Assembly (NCBI RefSeq): GCF_034479635.1
Contig: NZ_CP140153.1
Location: 2,301,501-2,365,500 of the forward strand
From: Guyparkeria halophila
GTDB taxonomy: Bacteria > Pseudomonadota > Gammaproteobacteria > Halothiobacillales > Halothiobacillaceae
Length of the DNA: 64,000 nucleotides
Direction of reading: 5' to 3'
The number at the start of each line of letters is the position of its first letter. The first letter of the stretch is position 1. Below, piece after piece: positions 39,729 through 48,015 of the stretch. The position numbers and the translations under genes were made by a program. Below the pieces are notes generated by a model that worked only from the letters and a program-made list of their open reading frames with translations, was not told the DNA's origin and did not search any database.

Positions 39729-40484
39729 TTGGACAAAGCAACCATCATCGGCATCGTCGCGGCCCTGTCCGTCGTGATTCTCGCGATCGGCCTCGGGCAG
39801 TACCCGCTCGGTTTCATCAGCATTCCGGGCGCGCTGATCGTGATCGGCGGCACCCTGTCGATCACCCTGGCAATGATCACGTTCCGCCAGTTCGTCCAGT
39901 CGTTCGGCGTGATCAAGCAGGCCTTCATCGACCGTCAGCACAGCCTGACCGGGCTGATCGACGAGATCGAGGAACTGGCGCAGGTCGCGCGCCACGACGG
40001 CGCGCTGGCCCTTGAGGATCAGGAGATCAACCACCCCTTCATGGAAAAGGGGGTGCGCATGATCGTCGACGGCCAGCCGATGGAGGTAATCGAGCGCACC
40101 CTCGACCGCGACATCGAGCTCTCCGAGGAGCGCCACGACGGCGGGGTGCAGATGTTCAAGAGCATCTACGACGTTGCCCCGGCGATGGGGATGATCGGCA
40201 CCCTGGTCGGGCTGGTGCAGATGCTCAGCTCACTAGACGATCCGTCGAGCATCGGGCCGGCGATGGCCACCGCCCTGCTGACCACCTTCTACGGCGCGCT
40301 GATCGCGCAGGCGATCGCCCTGCCCATCATGACCAAGCTGCAGATGCGCGCCACGCAGGAATCGCGCGAGCAGCGCCTGATTCTCGAAGGCATTCGTGGC
40401 ATCCAGGACGGCATCAACCCGCGCATCCTGCGCGGCCTGCTGGAGACGTTTCTGCCCAGCCGCGAGCGCCAGGAGGACGACTGA
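39729..40484 (+). CDS. motA: Flagellar motor stator protein MotA/PomA
   Basis: 251 residues from a TTG start at 39729 with GAGGAG four bases upstream. The frame is open far upstream but those codons overlap birA. It has four predicted membrane segments (about 6-25, 30-50, 145-170 and 185-205), with the long cytoplasmic loop containing the charged residues that face the rotor. The conserved Pro-rich PAMGMIGTLVGLVQML lies in segment 3. The length matches the PomA/MotC type used by many gammaproteobacteria. It forms the ion channel with MotB, 3 bases downstream. Ion choice (H+ or Na+) cannot be read reliably. Confidence 0.9.
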   Translation: MDKATIIGIVAALSVVILAIGLGQYPLGFISIPGALIVIGGTLSITLAMITFRQFVQSFGVIKQAFIDRQHSLTGLIDEIEELAQVARHDGALALEDQEINHPFMEKGVRMIVDGQPMEVIERTLDRDIELSEERHDGGVQMFKSIYDVAPAMGMIGTLVGLVQMLSSLDDPSSIGPAMATALLTTFYGALIAQAIALPIMTKLQMRATQESREQRLILEGIRGIQDGINPRILRGLLETFLPSRERQEDD

Positions 40485-40487
40485 TCC

Positions 40488-41327
40488 ATGGCACGCGCGC
40501 GGCGACGCAAGGTGGGGAGTTCCGGCGGCTGGCTGACCACCTACGCCGACATGGTCACGCTGCTGCTGACTTTCTTCGTGTTGATGCTGTCGATCTCGGT
40601 GGTCGACGTCGAGCGTTACAAGGCGGTCGCCGAGACCCTGCGCTCCTCCTTCGGCAGTCTGCCGACCGAGAACACCGCCGCCCCCGGAGAATCCGTGGTG
40701 GAACTGGCACCGGGGGCCGCCGATCCCGACAGCACGATCGAGGGACCACCACCGACCCAGCTGATCGAACTCCAAGCACCGCCCACGGCGGACAGTCGGG
40801 AAGACAGCGCCCGCGCGCTCGAGGATCTGCGGCGCGCCCAGCTCGAGGAACGCGCGGCCGAACTGCGCTCGACCATGGATGACGCCATCGCCGCCGGCGA
40901 TATCGAGATCGAGACCACCGACGACACGGTCATCATCCGCATCAAGGAAAACGCCTCCTTCCCCTCGGGCAGCGCCAACATGCAGCGGGCCTTCGAGCCC
41001 GTGGTCGACCGGATCGCCGATGACCTGAGCAACAGCGATGACCGCATCGTGGTCACCGGCTATACCGATGACGTACCGATCAGTTCGGGACGCTTCCGCT
41101 CCAACTGGGATCTCTCCGCCGCCCGGGCGGTCAGCGTGCTGATGTCGCTACGCGATCAAGGCATCGACGCCGACCGCCTCTCGGCCCGCGGCATGGGAGA
41201 GAACAACCCCATCGCACCCAACGACAGTGAGGCCAATCGCGCGCTCAACCGCCGGGTCGAGATCGCCCTGATCCCGACGTGGGCGGATGTCGACAAGCCT
41301 CAGCTCGACGGCCAGCCGATCGACTAG
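40488..41327 (+). CDS. motB: Flagellar motor stator protein MotB/PomB
   Basis: 279 residues: a short basic cytoplasmic N-terminus and one membrane segment (about 16-38) with the ion-binding Asp21 in TTYADMVTLLLTFF. The plug/linker region (40-150) is acidic and Pro-rich. A periplasmic OmpA-like peptidoglycan-binding domain (about 155-265) has the VTGYTDDVPISSGRFRSNWDLS signature. No other flagellar gene is in the window. It ends only 4 bases before the convergent M61 peptidase, with no terminator between. Confidence 0.92.
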   Translation: MARARRRKVGSSGGWLTTYADMVTLLLTFFVLMLSISVVDVERYKAVAETLRSSFGSLPTENTAAPGESVVELAPGAADPDSTIEGPPPTQLIELQAPPTADSREDSARALEDLRRAQLEERAAELRSTMDDAIAAGDIEIETTDDTVIIRIKENASFPSGSANMQRAFEPVVDRIADDLSNSDDRIVVTGYTDDVPISSGRFRSNWDLSAARAVSVLMSLRDQGIDADRLSARGMGENNPIAPNDSEANRALNRRVEIALIPTWADVDKPQLDGQPID

Positions 41328-41331
41328 AAAA

Positions 41332-43113
41332 TCAATGTGGCGCCAGCCACTCGGCGAAACGCGCCTCGGTCTTGATGTCCCCCGCCGCGCGCTGCAGGCG
41401 GTGCTGGTTGAGGCACTCCGGCGCCAACGTCAGCGCCATCTCCAACAACCGCCCCTGACGGAAGACATGCAGGGCGAGCCGATCGCCGGCGCGATGCCGG
41501 GCAATCCGCTCGCCCCAGTTGCCGCCGTTGACGGCGAAACCGTCGATCGCAATGATGCGATCGTCGACCGCCAGGCCCGCCGCCGCGCCGGGGCGATCCT
41601 CGAACACCAGCGCCACGCGGGCAGCCTGCGGATCACGCTCGTCGACGCGCATGCCGGCGTCGGGCCCGCCCTGCTCGGCGCGCGGCAGCATGGCCACGCC
41701 GAAGCGCGCCAGCAGCCCGGCGACATCGAGCGTCTCGGTCGAGCGCAGCGCGCGATCGAAGAATTCGCCCATCGGTTCGCCCATCGCCGACTCGATCAGC
41801 GCCTCGACCTGCTCGCCCTCGAGCAGCGGCCGCTCGCCGTGGTGTTCCCACAGGCGGCGCATCACGTCCATCAGGCTCGCGCCGCGCTCGCGCAGCATCA
41901 GGTCGAGCATCAGCGCCACGATCGCGCCGCGGGTGTAGTAGCTGACGATCGCATTCACCGCGTTGGCATCCTGCTGGTAGAAGCGCGTCCAGGCGTAGAA
42001 GCTCGATTCCTCCAGCGTCTGGCGCGACCAGCCCTTGCCGCGCATGGCGCGGTTGATGGTTTCCTCGAGCGCGGCGAGGTACTGGGTCTCGTCGATCAGA
42101 CCGGCGTGGCGCACCAGCCAGTCGTCGAAATAACTGGTAAAGCCCTCGAACACCCACAGCAGACGCGTGGTCGCCGGGCGGTCGAGCGGCAGGCCGGCGA
42201 AGGCCGCCGGGCGGATCCGCTTGACGTTCCAGTTGTGGAAATATTCGTGGGCACACAGGCTCAGGAAACGCTGGTACTCCTTGCTCACCCCGCCAGCCGT
42301 CACGGAGGGCAGGTAGGCGCGCGGGAAGATCAGCGCGGTGGAGTCGCGGTGCTCCAGACCGCCAAAGCCGGACTCGTCCAAGGCGACCAGGAAGAGGTAT
42401 TCGTCGAACGGCGCGCCGTCGAACAGCTCGATCTCGGTCTCGCAGATGCGCGCGACATCGCTGGCGATCCGGTCAAAATCGGTTTCGGGCAGGGCGTTGG
42501 TGAACACCATCCGATGCAGCACGCCGCCGGCGGTGAACTGACGCTCGACGAAATCGGCGATCTCGACCGGGTGGTCGATCAGGGCCTCGTAACCGGCGGC
42601 GGCGAAGTCACCGAAGCCCCGCTCGTCGACGGCAATAGCCGGCAGCGTGGTCGCCACGCGCCACTCGTCGGGCAGCATCTGGCCGTCGATCACCACTTCG
42701 TGGCGCGCCTGCTCGGCCCCGTGCACCCGCAGGAAGACGCTGGTGCCGTTGAAGAAGACGTGGCTCGAATCGACGTGCGCGCTGCGCACCGAGAAGTCGG
42801 CGCAGTAGACCCGGTAGTGAACCGCCACCGGCTCGTCGTGGGCGGCCAGGTCCCAGGTCTGCTGGTCGACCGGGGTGATCGCCACCCGCCGACCGCGGGC
42901 GTCCTCGGCATGCTTGCCCACCAGGTGGCGGGCAAAATCGCGCACCAGGTAGCTGCCCGGAATCCACGCCGGCAGGCTGAGCCGATAGCCCGATGATGAG
43001 GCCGGCAGCCGCAGGGTCACGTCGAGATAACGGCTGTGGTGGCCGGAAAACTCGATGCGATAGAACGGTTCGATGCGGGCGGTGGCTTGGGAGACGGCGG
43101 CGGACTGGCTCAT
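41332..43113 (-). CDS. M61 family metallopeptidase with PDZ domain
   Basis: 593 residues, glycyl-aminopeptidase-like family. An N-terminal beta-rich domain (about 15-180) precedes a catalytic domain with the zinc motif HEYFH at 289-293 (H289, E290, H293) and the downstream WVFEGFTSYFDD (about 320-331). A C-terminal PDZ domain (about 490-560, GLAVDDRIIAIDGFAVNG) follows. No signal peptide is visible, so it is probably cytoplasmic. Substrates of bacterial M61 enzymes are poorly known; some prefer N-terminal Gly or Ala. Its ATG overlaps the stop of the SlyD-like gene (TGATG), suggesting coupled expression of a protease and a folding helper. Confidence 0.88.
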   Translation of the reverse strand: MSQSAAVSQATARIEPFYRIEFSGHHSRYLDVTLRLPASSSGYRLSLPAWIPGSYLVRDFARHLVGKHAEDARGRRVAITPVDQQTWDLAAHDEPVAVHYRVYCADFSVRSAHVDSSHVFFNGTSVFLRVHGAEQARHEVVIDGQMLPDEWRVATTLPAIAVDERGFGDFAAAGYEALIDHPVEIADFVERQFTAGGVLHRMVFTNALPETDFDRIASDVARICETEIELFDGAPFDEYLFLVALDESGFGGLEHRDSTALIFPRAYLPSVTAGGVSKEYQRFLSLCAHEYFHNWNVKRIRPAAFAGLPLDRPATTRLLWVFEGFTSYFDDWLVRHAGLIDETQYLAALEETINRAMRGKGWSRQTLEESSFYAWTRFYQQDANAVNAIVSYYTRGAIVALMLDLMLRERGASLMDVMRRLWEHHGERPLLEGEQVEALIESAMGEPMGEFFDRALRSTETLDVAGLLARFGVAMLPRAEQGGPDAGMRVDERDPQAARVALVFEDRPGAAAGLAVDDRIIAIDGFAVNGGNWGERIARHRAGDRLALHVFRQGRLLEMALTLAPECLNQHRLQRAAGDIKTEARFAEWLAPH

Positions 43114-43679
43114 CAGGACTCCTGGCTCGACGCTTCGCCCGGCAGGTCGGGCACCGAGGAATCCTTGGTCATCAGGTGATGGCCACCCGGATGGACGCGA
43201 CCGTGCTTGATCTCGTCGGGATGCGCGTCGCGCACCAGGCCGATGCGCGCGGCAAAGTGCAGCCGAAAACCGGCCAGCGGGTGATTGAGATCGACCTTGA
43301 CCGTCCGGTCACCGACCTCGAGGATCAGCATCTCGATGCGCCCCTCGGGGCCGTGGGCCTCGACCATATTGCCCGGGGCAAGCTCCGCCTGCGCCTCGAT
43401 GCGTTCGCGCGGCACCTCGATCACGCCTTCGTCGTCGTGCAGACCGTAGGCCTGTTCCGGTTCGACGGTCACCTCGATCTCGTCGCCCTCGGCGCGCCCC
43501 TCGAGCTCGGCCTCCAGCCCCGGAATCAGGTTGCCGTGACCGTGGATGTATTCGAAGCCGTCGACGCGCGTGTCGGCGAGAACCGCGCCGTCGTCGTCAC
43601 GCATCACGTGGAAGACACGCACGACCTTGTCCTTCCCGACCGGCATGGTCGCGCCCTCGCTATGTTGGGTCTCACTCAT
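43113..43679 (-). CDS. SlyD-like FKBP peptidyl-prolyl isomerase
   Basis: 188 residues. The FKBP half (about 14-78 and 130-160) holds the inserted IF chaperone domain (about 79-129), as in SlyD: DGFEYIHGHGNLIPGLEAELEGRAEGDEI and VDLNHPLAGFRLHF. The C-terminus has several His (KHGRVHPGGHHL), a modest version of the metal-binding tail. It is expected to act as cytoplasmic isomerase/chaperone and perhaps in nickel handling. GAGGA is 9 bases before the ATG; an internal Met at 12 is a weaker alternative. Translationally coupled to the M61 peptidase downstream. Confidence 0.88.
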   Translation of the reverse strand: MSETQHSEGATMPVGKDKVVRVFHVMRDDDGAVLADTRVDGFEYIHGHGNLIPGLEAELEGRAEGDEIEVTVEPEQAYGLHDDEGVIEVPRERIEAQAELAPGNMVEAHGPEGRIEMLILEVGDRTVKVDLNHPLAGFRLHFAARIGLVRDAHPDEIKHGRVHPGGHHLMTKDSSVPDLPGEASSQES

Positions 43680-43700
43680 CTCTAATCGTCCTCTTTAAGC

Positions 43701-43738
43701 AACCTCTGCACGAATGGCATGCCACTCGTGCAGAGGTT
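43701..43738. repeat. 38-bp palindrome, dispersed element copy 1
   Basis: AACCTCTGCACGA (43701-43713) pairs with TCGTGCAGAGGTT (43726-43738). After one mismatch the inner TGGCATGCCA is itself palindromic, so almost the whole 38 bases fold back. Flanked by TTTAAGC and CCTTAGG. It lies in the spacer between the AEC permease and the SlyD-like gene and shares arms with the element at 47963-47997. Confidence 0.75.
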
Positions 43739-43747
43739 CCTTAGGTT

Positions 43748-44662
43748 TCAGATCGCCACACCATGCCAGAACGGCAGCGTCAGCAGCGCCAGCAGGGTCG
43801 AGGCGCTTGCCGTGGTCGCGTACAGACCGGTGTCGAGACCGAAGCGGTCGCAGAGCACCAGCCCGAGCACCATCACCGGCATCGCCCCTTCCAGCACCAC
43901 CGCCGTGAGCGTCTGCCCGCTGGTGCCGACCATCAGCGCAAAGCCCAGCGCGAGCAAGGGCATCCACAACAGCTGGATCGCGATCGCCGGGCTGACGGTC
44001 AACAGCTGCCGTCCGGTCAATGTCTCCAGCCGCAGGCTCATGCCCAGCGCGACCAGCATGATCGGCACCACGGCCGCGCCGAGACGGTCGAGCCACTCGG
44101 CCGCCCAGTCCGGCTGCCCCACCCCGGCGAGGTTCAACCCGGCCCCGGCGACCGCCGCCCACAGCGGTGGCACCTTGAGCAGGGTCTTGAGCGGGTGCAC
44201 CTCCTCCTCGCTGTCACCGAAGCGCGCGGCAAGGAGAATCCCCACCGACAGCAGCAGCGGCGTGCAGGCGAACAGGTCGTACTGAATGGCCACCGCCTGC
44301 CCGGCATCGCCGAACAGGCTATCGAGCAGCGGCAGCCCCATGTAGGTCGCGTTGGGGAAGCTGGCCGCCAGCAACAGCGCACCGAACTGCGGCCGGCTCA
44401 ACGGCATCAGCCGCCCGACGGCGTACATCAACGCCAGCGAGCCGATCACGGCCACGGCAGCCGTGCCGGCGATCCGCAGCGTGTCCACGCCCATCGGCGC
44501 ACGCCACAATACCGCGAACACCAGTGCCGGCAGGAACAGGTAGTAGACCGACGAGGTCAGCGCACCGCGCGCCCGATCGGCCGTCCACCCACCCAGCGGC
44601 AGGTAGCGCCAGATGTGGCCCAGCGCGATGGTGCCGGCCATCTGCAGGATGACCGAGATCAC
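43748..44662 (-). CDS. AEC (auxin efflux carrier) family permease
   Basis: 304 residues with about ten predicted membrane segments in two five-segment halves, the AEC layout. Conserved features: SSVYYLFLPALVF in segment 2, SFPNATYMGLPLLDSLFG around 100-117, and the second half beginning near 165. Members export or import small organic acids and other metabolites; the substrate cannot be inferred. The start is uncertain: a GTG at 44662 or an ATG at 44641, neither with a clear ribosome site. The palindromic repeat at 43701-43738 lies 10 bases after its stop. Confidence 0.82.
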   Translation of the reverse strand: MISVILQMAGTIALGHIWRYLPLGGWTADRARGALTSSVYYLFLPALVFAVLWRAPMGVDTLRIAGTAAVAVIGSLALMYAVGRLMPLSRPQFGALLLAASFPNATYMGLPLLDSLFGDAGQAVAIQYDLFACTPLLLSVGILLAARFGDSEEEVHPLKTLLKVPPLWAAVAGAGLNLAGVGQPDWAAEWLDRLGAAVVPIMLVALGMSLRLETLTGRQLLTVSPAIAIQLLWMPLLALGFALMVGTSGQTLTAVVLEGAMPVMVLGLVLCDRFGLDTGLYATTASASTLLALLTLPFWHGVAI

Positions 44663-44699
44663 AGGCGCAACGCTGCCGCGTGGCGGTCAATCGTTCGGA

Positions 44700-45077
44700 T
44701 CACTGCTCCTTGGACTCCGCTTCGGCCTTCTCGACCTCGGCGCGCACCTCGTCCATGTCCAGGTCCTTGACCTTGGTGATCAGCTCGTCGAGGGCATTGC
44801 GCGGCAGGGCGCCGGCCTGGTTGAACAGCAGGATCTGCTCGCGAAACACCATCAGGGTCGGGATCGAACGGATCTGGAAATGCCCGGCGATCGCCTGCTC
44901 TTCCTCGGTGTTGACCTTGGCGAAACCCACCTCGGGGTTGGCCTCGGCGGCCTGCTCGAAGATCGGGCCGAAGGACTGGCAGGGGCCGCACCAGGGTGCC
45001 CAGAAATCCAGCAGCAGGATGTCGTTGTCCTTGAGAAGGCCTTCGAGGTTGTCCGCGGTCGCGGTCTGAACGGTCAT
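44700..45077 (-). CDS. Thioredoxin-like protein with charged C-terminal tail
   Basis: 125 residues. The fold is complete, with the redox site WCGPC (Cys30, Cys33) and cis-Pro73 (SIPT). After the thioredoxin core (to about 105) there is an acidic Glu/Lys/Ala tail (DEVRAEVEKAEAESKEQ) not found in E. coli TrxA (109 residues). It has no signal peptide, so it is a cytoplasmic disulfide reductase. Whether it is the main thioredoxin or a side paralogue cannot be told. Two hairpins and a tandem repeat lie upstream. Confidence 0.9.
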   Translation of the reverse strand: MTVQTATADNLEGLLKDNDILLLDFWAPWCGPCQSFGPIFEQAAEANPEVGFAKVNTEEEQAIAGHFQIRSIPTLMVFREQILLFNQAGALPRNALDELITKVKDLDMDEVRAEVEKAEAESKEQ

Positions 45078-45096
45078 AAAGACACCTTTGGATCAT

Positions 45097-45114
45097 GCCG
45101 GCCCGTGGGCCGGC
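45097..45114. other. Perfect hairpin upstream of the thioredoxin gene
   Basis: GCCGGCC/GGCCGGC, a 7-bp stem with loop CGTG, lies 20 bases before the thioredoxin start. There is no T tract. It is in the leader or just upstream of the promoter; its function is unknown. Confidence 0.4.
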
Positions 45115-45122
45115 CGCATGTC

Positions 45123-45141
45123 GACCCGGCTACACCGGGTC
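45123..45141. other. Second perfect hairpin between ubiX and the thioredoxin gene
   Basis: GACCCGG/CCGGGTC, a 7-bp stem with a 5-base loop, lies 8 bases from the preceding hairpin. No T tract follows on either strand, so it is a doubtful terminator for ubiX. Confidence 0.4.
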
Positions 45142-45232
45142 ACGAAAACGGGCTACCCCGATCGCCGGGCCCTCGCTGGGTCCTGGCGCCCGGGATCGAA
45201 TCGCCCGAGGTAAGGGCACACTCGGAGAATTC

Positions 45233-45277
45233 AACCCGAGCAATCCGAGTAATCCGGGAAACCAGGGCAATCCGCAA
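45233..45277. repeat. Five-copy degenerate 9-bp tandem repeat
   Basis: Five consecutive 9-mers, AACCCGAGC, AATCCGAGT, AATCCGGGA, AACCAGGGC and AATCCGCAA, with consensus AATCCGAGC. They lie in the non-coding spacer 25 bases after the ubiX stop. Confidence 0.65.
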
Positions 45278-45301
45278 TCAGAGCGCGCACGACGCTGCCG
45301 A

Positions 45302-45931
45302 TCACTCGCCATCCCGCTCGCCCCAGCGGGCATGCAAGTCGTGCGGCACATCGATCTGGTCGAGGATGCGCGCGACAGTGAAATCGATCAGGTCCTGGAT
45401 CGTCTGCGGGCGATGGTAGAAGGCCGGCGACGGCGGCAGGATCACCACGCCCAGCTCGGCCAGCCGTGTCATCTGCCCCAGCGCGATCGCGGTGAGCGGC
45501 GCCTCGCGCGGGACAATCACCAGATCGCGGCGCTCCTTGAGACAGACATCGGCGGTCCGCTCGATCAGGGAATCCGACAGGCCGTTGGCGATCGCGCCGA
45601 GCGTGCCGGTGGTGCAGGGGCAGACCACCATGGCATCCGGCGGGTTGGAGCCGGAGGCAAACGGCGCGGTCCAGTCCTGGCGAGCAAAGCCCCTCACCTG
45701 CCCCTCGGCGGCGCCAAACCGCCCACCCAGTTCGGCGGCCAGCGCATCGTGACGGGCCGGGAACGGCTCGTCGAGCTCCAGCGCCGCCACCGCATGGGCC
45801 GCTTTGGAGGCGATCAGGCTCACCCGGCAGTTCGCCGCGATCAGGCATTCGAGCAGGCGCAGCGCGTAGGGCAGCCCCGAGGCGCCGGTCATCGCCAGGA
45901 CGACGTGCTCGGTCTCGACGCGACGCCTCAT
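45302..45931 (-). CDS. ubiX: Flavin prenyltransferase UbiX
   Basis: 209 residues (E. coli 189). It prenylates FMN to make the cofactor of UbiD-type decarboxylases in ubiquinone synthesis. The N-terminal GASGLPYALRLLE is the flavin/phosphate-binding signature. Conserved segments DAMVVCPCTTGTLGAIANGLSDSLIERTADV and RRDLVIVPREAPL follow. The ATG at 45931 overlaps the mpl stop (ATGA), so the two are co-translated. A ubiD gene is not in the window. Confidence 0.93.
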   Translation of the reverse strand: MRRRVETEHVVLAMTGASGLPYALRLLECLIAANCRVSLIASKAAHAVAALELDEPFPARHDALAAELGGRFGAAEGQVRGFARQDWTAPFASGSNPPDAMVVCPCTTGTLGAIANGLSDSLIERTADVCLKERRDLVIVPREAPLTAIALGQMTRLAELGVVILPPSPAFYHRPQTIQDLIDFTVARILDQIDVPHDLHARWGERDGE

Positions 45932-47292
45932 GCCTTCACCTCGCGCAGCGAGTCGACCAACCTGGCCGGAAAGCCACCGAAACCGCCATTGCTCATCGAG
46001 ACCACCCAGTCGCCCTCGCGGCAGTCGGCTATCACGGTCGCGAGCAGCTGGTCGACCGACTCGGCCACGGCCAGTCGCTCGCCCAGAGCGGCGAGCGCGA
46101 TTGTCGGATCAAAGGCGAGATCGCCCGGCGCGTGCACGACCACCCGATCGGCGGCCGACAGGGCACCGGCCAGCCGGCCGGCATGCACGCCGGCACGCAT
46201 GGTGTTCGAGCGCGGATCGAGCACGGCAACCAGCCGGGCCTCGGCCGGCATCTGCTCGCGCACGGCGGCGAGCGTCGCCTCGATGGCGGTCGGGTGGTGG
46301 GCGAAATCGTCGATCACACGCACCCCGCCGGCCTCGCCCTTGAGCTCGAGGCGTCGAGCCACTCCGCCGAAATCCGCCAGCGCCGCCAGGCCCTCCGTGG
46401 CCGGCACCCCGGCAAAGCGGGCCAGCGCCACCGCGGCCATCGCGTTGCGGCGGTTATGCGCCCCCTGGATGGAGTCCGGCAGGTAGCCGACCGGCTCGCC
46501 CTCGCAGAACAGCTCACCATGAGCCTGCCACCAGTCGGCACCGGCGGTCGGCTGCTCGGCCAGGCGCTCGACCGGCGACCAGACACCCGTGGCCAGCACG
46601 CGGTCGATCGCCGGCTCGTCGAGCGGGGCGATCACCTTGCCCTGCCCCGGCACCAGCCTGAGAAGATGCGCGAACTGGCGCTCGATCGCGGCCAGGTCAT
46701 CGAAGATGTCGGCGTGATCGAACTCGAGGTTATTGATCACCAGGCCCCGCGGGCGGTAATGCAGGAACTTCGAGCGCTTGTCGAAAAAGGCCGTGTCGTA
46801 CTCGTCGGCCTCGATGACGAAAAACGGCGTCTCGCCCAGGCGGGCGCTGACGCCGAAACCACCCGGCACCCCACCGATCAGGAACCCCGGCGCCATGCCG
46901 ACCGCATCGAGGATGTGCGCGACCATCGAACTGGTGGTGGTCTTGCCGTGAGTACCGGAGACGGCGAGCACGAACCGCTGGAAGAGCACTTCCTCCCCCA
47001 GCCATTGCGGCCCGGACCGAAAGCGATAGAAGCCATTGAGCAACTGGTCGATCACCGGCATGTCACGGCGCATCACGTTGCCGACGATGATCTCGGCATC
47101 GTTCGGCAGCGGCGCGTCCATGTCGGTCTCCACGACGATGCCCGCCGCGGCGAGCTGGTCGCTCATCGGCGGGTAGATGGCATGGTCGCGCCCGGAGACC
47201 TGGTAACCCATCTCGCGAGCCAGCAAGGCCAGCGAGCCCATGAAGGTGCCGGCGATGCCGAGGATGTGGAGTTTCTGCGTGGGCGCGGTCAT
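45928..47292 (-). CDS. mpl: UDP-MurNAc:L-Ala-gamma-D-Glu-meso-DAP ligase (peptidoglycan recycling)
   Basis: 454 residues (E. coli Mpl 457). It reattaches recycled tripeptide to UDP-MurNAc. Mur-ligase features: an N-terminal Rossmann domain (HILGIAGTFMGSLA, about 9-22), the ATP loop GTHGKTTT at 113-120, the central EADEYDTAFFDKRSKFLHYRP block that distinguishes Mpl from MurC, and a C-terminal domain. Together with amgK-murU at 51.0-52.7 kb it points to active MurNAc and peptide recycling. Its start overlaps the stop of the membrane protein gene upstream (ATGA). Confidence 0.94.
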   Translation of the reverse strand: MTAPTQKLHILGIAGTFMGSLALLAREMGYQVSGRDHAIYPPMSDQLAAAGIVVETDMDAPLPNDAEIIVGNVMRRDMPVIDQLLNGFYRFRSGPQWLGEEVLFQRFVLAVSGTHGKTTTSSMVAHILDAVGMAPGFLIGGVPGGFGVSARLGETPFFVIEADEYDTAFFDKRSKFLHYRPRGLVINNLEFDHADIFDDLAAIERQFAHLLRLVPGQGKVIAPLDEPAIDRVLATGVWSPVERLAEQPTAGADWWQAHGELFCEGEPVGYLPDSIQGAHNRRNAMAAVALARFAGVPATEGLAALADFGGVARRLELKGEAGGVRVIDDFAHHPTAIEATLAAVREQMPAEARLVAVLDPRSNTMRAGVHAGRLAGALSAADRVVVHAPGDLAFDPTIALAALGERLAVAESVDQLLATVIADCREGDWVVSMSNGGFGGFPARLVDSLREVKA

Positions 47293-47858
47293 GTCGGCAA
47301 CCCCGTCTCGCCCGGAAGCAACTGCACCGCGAGGGTCATGTAGACCAGCGAGCTGAGGATGAAGTAACCCAGGGCGCTGAGCACGCCGATGGCTGCGCCA
47401 AAGTCGAGTGTGCGCCGGTAGATCTGCCCCAGCACCACCAGGTTCCAGGCGAACAGCGCGATCATCAGCACCGACCAGAGACCGACCTGCCCATCGATAT
47501 TTTCCCCTTCCAGGCCGGTCGGCTGCATCACGACCAGCGGCCAGGCCACCAGCCCCAGCATGGCCGTCGCGCCGAACAGGGCGGTCAGCATCTGCGGGAT
47601 GCGCGCACGATGACCACGCAGGACCGCCAGCCCGGCCGAATAGCCGACCAGCACCAGCGCATCCGCGGCCAGCAGCATCAGCCCCGCGCCCAGGCCATTA
47701 CCGCCGATGCCGCTCTCGCCGGTCACCGCGAAATCCAACAAGACCCCGACGACGACATAAAAGCCCACCGCAATCAGCAGGGGCTGCTGGCCGGCGGGCA
47801 TGTCCTCGGGACCGGCCCGCAGGAACAACAATTGGAAGAAAAGACGGATCAGAGACAA
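47289..47858 (-). CDS. Small integral membrane protein, possibly YIP1-like
   Basis: 189 residues from a TTG at 47858, the position where a plausible N-terminus (LSLIRLFFQLLFLRAGPEDMPAG) begins. The frame is open to 47975, but those codons run into the palindromic repeat. About five predicted membrane segments occupy the region from residue 20 to the end. The layout resembles YIP1-domain inner-membrane proteins, a tentative match. The stop overlaps the mpl start, so it is in the mpl-ubiX operon. Function unknown; the start has no convincing ribosome site. Confidence 0.6.
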   Translation of the reverse strand: MSLIRLFFQLLFLRAGPEDMPAGQQPLLIAVGFYVVVGVLLDFAVTGESGIGGNGLGAGLMLLAADALVLVGYSAGLAVLRGHRARIPQMLTALFGATAMLGLVAWPLVVMQPTGLEGENIDGQVGLWSVLMIALFAWNLVVLGQIYRRTLDFGAAIGVLSALGYFILSSLVYMTLAVQLLPGETGLPT

Positions 47859-47962
47859 CTCGGCACACCCGTTGAACGTGGCTCGGCCGACAGGCGGCCC
47901 GAAAAAAGACGGCAGCAAGCCTAGCGCAAAACCCGCCCCGTCGTCTGCGCCCCGTCCGATCA

Positions 47963-47997
47963 GGAACCTCTGCACTATCGAATCGTGCAGAGGTTCC
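47963..47997. repeat. 35-bp palindrome, dispersed element copy 2
   Basis: GGAACCTCTGCAC (47963-47975) pairs with GTGCAGAGGTTCC (47985-47997) around a 9-base loop, followed by CTAAGG. The arms match the element at 43701-43738 (AACCTCTGCAC). It sits between the flavoprotein gene and the small membrane protein gene. Confidence 0.75.
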
Positions 47998-48015
47998 CTA
48001 AGGAAAGTCTGTCAC

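Noticed and set aside
45233-45277. CRISPR-like array
   Set aside because: Repeats are 9 bp, degenerate and without spacers; no cas gene is in the window.
45231-45848. 205-codon minus-strand frame overlapping ubiX
   Set aside because: Out of frame with ubiX, whose flavin signature is clear; Arg/Gly/Pro-rich shadow.
43701-47997. Insertion sequence spanning the two palindromes
   Set aside because: The intervening 4.2 kb encodes ordinary conserved genes (AEC permease, thioredoxin, ubiX, mpl) and no transposase.
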